Below the pieces are notes generated by a model, which did not search any database, was not told the origin of the DNA, and saw nothing but the letters and a program-made list of their open reading frames with translations. A program made the position numbers and the translations under genes. Shown here in pieces: positions 14,662-16,858 of a stretch of 16,858 bases of DNA. Every line of letters begins with the position of its first letter. The stretch's first letter is position 1. The DNA comes from an uncultured Alphaproteobacteria bacterium (GTDB taxonomy: Bacteria > Pseudomonadota > Alphaproteobacteria > RF32 > CAG-239): the NCBI GenBank assembly GCA_944391355.1, contig CALXTG010000156.1, forward strand, positions 1 through 16,858. The letters run 5' to 3'.

Positions 14662-14833
14662 ATTTAATTTTATGCGGTGTTCCCAATATGATGTAAAGCC
14701 AAACTTCTTTTTTTATTTTATCTAAAATTTATGACATATAGCGCTTCAATTAACATCGCTTAATTCTGCAAAAACTCACTTGTTTCTTGCATTTTGCATA
14801 ATTTATCTTAACATTAAGAAAAGCGAGGGAAAT

Positions 14834-15232
14834 ATGAAGTTAGTAATTACATTATCGATAATTTTATTAGTTTTATATTGGGTTAAAAAATTCAAGAGAA
14901 AAAACATACAACCTATATCTGAAAGTACTCATATGAAATTTAAATTGTTAGCAGAAAGAAAAAGCAATGAATATTATACTTTTCCGATATATGAAGATGC
15001 TTTTAAAATAGAGGCCTTCGAAGACAGAGGAATTATAGTGCAAATAATACATTCAGACGGCTACGTAGAACATTTAACCAGAAAAGTCCACAAAATATGG
15101 GAAACTACTGTCTTATGGAATATAGAAACAATGTATAGCAATTATACAGGAACAAAATTAAATAAAATTAACAACCTAAAAGTTTATGCATGCCCGTTAA
15201 GATACAAAGAAATTATTTCTTCTTGCAAATAG
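14834..15232 (+). CDS. Hypothetical membrane-anchored protein
   Basis: About 132 aa from the ATG at 14834, which has a GAGGG ribosome binding site. The frame opens to 14780, but that start lacks one. Residues 2-17 (KLVITLSIILLVLYWV) form one N-terminal membrane helix followed by KKFKRKN, so the C-terminal domain should face the cytoplasm. The rest is a mixed domain rich in Tyr, Ile and Lys, with no family I recognise. Codon use is AT-rich like the cassette. A weak promoter (TTGCAT, 16 bp, TAACAT) lies upstream. It is convergent with the invertase gene. Confidence 0.65.
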   Translation: MKLVITLSIILLVLYWVKKFKRKNIQPISESTHMKFKLLAERKSNEYYTFPIYEDAFKIEAFEDRGIIVQIIHSDGYVEHLTRKVHKIWETTVLWNIETMYSNYTGTKLNKINNLKVYACPLRYKEIISSCK

Positions 15233-15253
15233 ACACAAATAAAAAGAAACGAT

Positions 15254-15267
15254 ATATGTTAACATAT
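15254..15267. repeat. 14-bp perfect palindrome between convergent genes
   Basis: ATATGTT/AACATAT forms an exact palindrome in the 54-bp gap between the membrane-protein gene and the invertase gene. It lacks a GC stem and a T-run, so it is a poor terminator. It could be a protein-binding site. Confidence 0.35.
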
Positions 15268-15286
15268 GGTCTTTAATGTCACTACG

Positions 15287-15883
15287 TTACAACATTCTAT
15301 CAATAAACCGTCGCAACGTGCTTCTCTGAACACCGAGGATTTTGGCAATCTGGGATTTGGAGATACCTTTGGCGAGTAAATTCCGCACTTTTTTAGCATT
15401 TTTTGAGAGTTTCAGCTTTTTTGATTCTGCGGAAAAGGGACGACCGAGCTTTTTGCCTGAGGCTTTGAGATTGGCAAGAGATGATTTTGTGCGTTGGGAT
15501 ATTAAGTTTCTTTCAATTTCAGCTGCCAATCCAAAAGCGAAAGCTAAGACCTTTGATTGTATGTCATTGCCGAGATGGTAGTTTTCTTTCAAAGTCCAGA
15601 CCTGACAATTTTTATTAAGACAGGTTTCTAAAATCCGCATGACTTCAAGCAACGAACGTCCGAGACGTGATATTTCACAAGAAATAAGGATGTCATTTTC
15701 CTGCAAATTCTCTAATAATTCACCAAGTTTGCGGTTTTTCAGCGCTTTTCTTGAAGATATTTTTTCCTCAACCCATTCATCAATACTCAATCCTTGCTTT
15801 CTTGCATATTCTTCAATCTCAAAGCGTTGGTGTTCAAGGGTTTGCTTAGCCGAACTTACCCGAATATAACCGATTACAGCCAT
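15287..15883 (-). CDS. Serine DNA invertase/resolvase, Mpi-like
   Basis: A 198-aa small serine recombinase. It cuts and rejoins DNA at short inverted sites through a 5'-phosphoserine link. The catalytic Ser10 is in GYIRVSSAKQT, followed by ISCEISRLGRS (67-77), VWTLKENYHLGNDIQSKVLAFAFGLAAEIERNLISQRTK (95-133), the hinge KKLGRP, and a C-terminal HTH (GISKSQIAKILGVQRSTLRRFI, 173-194). The long block KENYHLGxDIQSKVLAFAFGLxAEIERNLISQRTK closely recalls the Bacteroides 'master DNA invertase' Mpi family rather than enterobacterial Hin or Gin; this is from memory. The ribosome binding site is AAGGAG, 6 nt before the ATG. It is divergent from a secreted repeat protein gene whose promoter region (15884-16136) is shared, a usual phase-variation layout. 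Confidence 0.9.
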   Translation of the reverse strand: MAVIGYIRVSSAKQTLEHQRFEIEEYARKQGLSIDEWVEEKISSRKALKNRKLGELLENLQENDILISCEISRLGRSLLEVMRILETCLNKNCQVWTLKENYHLGNDIQSKVLAFAFGLAAEIERNLISQRTKSSLANLKASGKKLGRPFSAESKKLKLSKNAKKVRNLLAKGISKSQIAKILGVQRSTLRRFIDRML

Positions 15884-16079
15884 TGTTTTCTCCTTAAAAT
15901 TTCTTAAAAATACCGGTCATTTTATTAGAACGATAAAATCAACCAAATTTTGCAAGTTTCGCACTTTTTCTTTTTTTAAAAAAATTAAGGAAAAATAATA
16001 AGTTGTTTTCTTTTGCTCCGGGATACATCTGTTTTTTAGACAACCGGCCACAATCGTTGGTTTGTGTATAGTGAAACGG

Positions 16080-16094
16080 TCTAGCTTGGCTAGA
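16080..16094. repeat. Short inverted repeat in the surface-protein leader
   Basis: TCTAGC and GCTAGA flank TTG. It lies between a possible -10 box (TATAGT, 16067-16072) and the start codon, so it may be an operator or an RNA hairpin. Confidence 0.35.
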
Positions 16095-16101
16095 TTATAA
16101 A

Positions 16102-16119
16102 CTTTAATTGCAATTAAAG
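16102..16119. repeat. Perfect 18-bp palindrome before the surface-protein ribosome binding site
   Basis: CTTTAATTG is followed directly by CAATTAAAG, an exact palindrome with no spacer. It ends 2 bp before AAGGAA, the putative ribosome binding site. It could be a dimeric repressor site controlling the gene at 16137. Confidence 0.5.
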
Positions 16120-16136
16120 ATAAGGAATTGAAACTT

Positions 16137-16858
16137 ATGAAGAAAAAACTTTTATTTACAACGGCTTTAGTGGCAGTATTAAGTACAGCCAATGTTTATG
16201 CTGCAACAATTATTGATCAAAATAAAGGTGGTACAGGAGAATTTTGGGACAATCCTGAGGAACCGGAAAGAAAGCACTATAACGCCTCTGCTGAAGATTT
16301 TTCTGGAGATTTAACCGTCAACGGAAATGGCAATTTAACTGTTTATGCAAACGGCATGGATGTTGAAGTTAACGAAGGCCAAACAATCACCCTTAATCAG
16401 GGAAAAATACATGCAAACGGAGATGGTAGCGGTACATCTTTGGTAATATCTGGAGGTACTGTCAATGTAAACGGTCCTCAAGACTATGAAAACGATGAAA
16501 ATGATGTAACCTTTACCGGAGAAGGAATTTTGATGTCCGGAGGTACCGTTAATTTGAATGGTGGCGGTATTAGCGATGATAGTAATGACAGTTTAGGTTT
16601 TACTATGACTGGCGGTACAATTAATATAGAAACTTCTGCTGAAAGTCATGCGGCCATAGGTTCTGAGGGTAAAGACGGCGCAATCAATATTGAAGGTGGT
16701 ACAATTAATGTTGATGGTGGTATTGATGTAAGAAATTCACAGCTTAAAGGCTCTAACTATATGCAGGGCAGTAAAATTAATCTTAGTGGCGGTGAATTAA
16801 ATATCAATTCTGGTGCCAATTTGAAAACATTTATTGGTGAAGATATTAATAATAAATC
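16137..16858 (+). CDS. Secreted beta-helix repeat protein (autotransporter/adhesin type), 3' end cut by window
   Basis: An open frame of 240 codons runs to the window end without a stop. The start MKKKLLFTTALVAVLSTANVYA is a Sec signal peptide with likely cleavage after VYA. The mature part has degenerate repeats of the form S/T-G-G-T-V/I-N-V/L/I-N/D-G (for example SGGTVNVNG, SGGTVNLNGG, TGGTINIE, EGGTINVDGG), typical of right-handed beta-helix passenger domains. It is rich in Asn, Gly, Asp and Thr and has no Cys in the visible part. A C-terminal autotransporter barrel would be expected but lies outside the window. The ribosome binding site is AAGGAA, 9 nt upstream. It is divergent from the invertase gene. 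Confidence 0.82.
   Translation, partial: MKKKLLFTTALVAVLSTANVYAATIIDQNKGGTGEFWDNPEEPERKHYNASAEDFSGDLTVNGNGNLTVYANGMDVEVNEGQTITLNQGKIHANGDGSGTSLVISGGTVNVNGPQDYENDENDVTFTGEGILMSGGTVNLNGGGISDDSNDSLGFTMTGGTINIETSAESHAAIGSEGKDGAINIEGGTINVDGGIDVRNSQLKGSNYMQGSKINLSGGELNINSGANLKTFIGEDINNK

Noticed and set aside
10834..16093. Direct repeat GCTTGGCTAG at 10834-10843 and 16084-16093 as attL/attR of the element
   Set aside because: Ten-base matches are expected many times by chance in a window this long, and flanking bases do not match.
15884..16136. Invertible promoter flanked by inverted repeats
   Set aside because: Only short AT-rich matches (such as CCTTAA/TTAAGG or AACCAA/TTGGTT) were found, too weak to call invertase sites.
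15917..16192. 91-codon minus-strand frame opposite the surface-protein promoter and signal peptide
   Set aside because: It is antisense to a clear signal peptide and ribosome binding site and has no protein-family features.
1..16858. CRISPR array or classical insertion sequence
   Set aside because: No regularly spaced direct repeats and no transposase-type frame were seen in the window.

Overview
The window looks like a chromosomal segment of an alphaproteobacterium of moderate to low GC, probably a gut-associated or host-associated uncultured lineage. The main evidence is a full-length CcrM-type GANTC methyltransferase close to rnhB, a Ppx/GppA gene joined to rlmE, and an XRE regulator of the alphaproteobacterial 'SFQQxQKYExxxNR' kind. 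The host label is inference from gene content; no rRNA or tRNA gene is present.

Region 1 (1-6680, all minus strand) is core chromosome. It holds a truncated unknown gene; an overlapping operon of two tandem Ppx/GppA-family phosphatases and the 23S rRNA methyltransferase rlmE; ccrM; two unrecognised genes; rnhB; and a small XRE regulator. Clear sigma70-like promoters and hairpin terminators separate the units. Upstream of the XRE gene (about 6706-6880, minus) lies a strongly structured RNA with its own promoter and a terminator. It is either a small RNA or an attenuator-type leader.

Region 2 (7000-10630) holds an OmpA-family glycine-zipper lipoprotein, a small unknown gene that reads through a perfect 20-bp terminator hairpin, a DUF1796-like putative cysteine peptidase, the DNA glycosylase tag, and a class D beta-lactamase predicted to be a lipoprotein.

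Region 3 (10630-14830) is accessory. A GC-rich island framed by two related terminator-like repeats precedes an AT-rich two-gene cassette of unknown function. A convergent large serine recombinase follows, broken by one in-frame TAA, with a small ORF upstream of it. This looks like an integrated and possibly decayed mobile element.

Region 4 (14830-16858) holds a small predicted membrane protein, a serine invertase resembling the Bacteroides Mpi family, and the start of a secreted repeat protein (beta-helix adhesin or autotransporter type) that runs off the window. The invertase and the surface protein are divergent neighbours, which suggests a phase-variation locus. No convincing invertible-repeat pair is visible inside the window.

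The candidates most worth following up are the structured RNA at 6706-6880, the invertase/surface-protein pair, the two-gene cassette beside the broken integrase, and the gene whose stop codon lies beyond a strong terminator.
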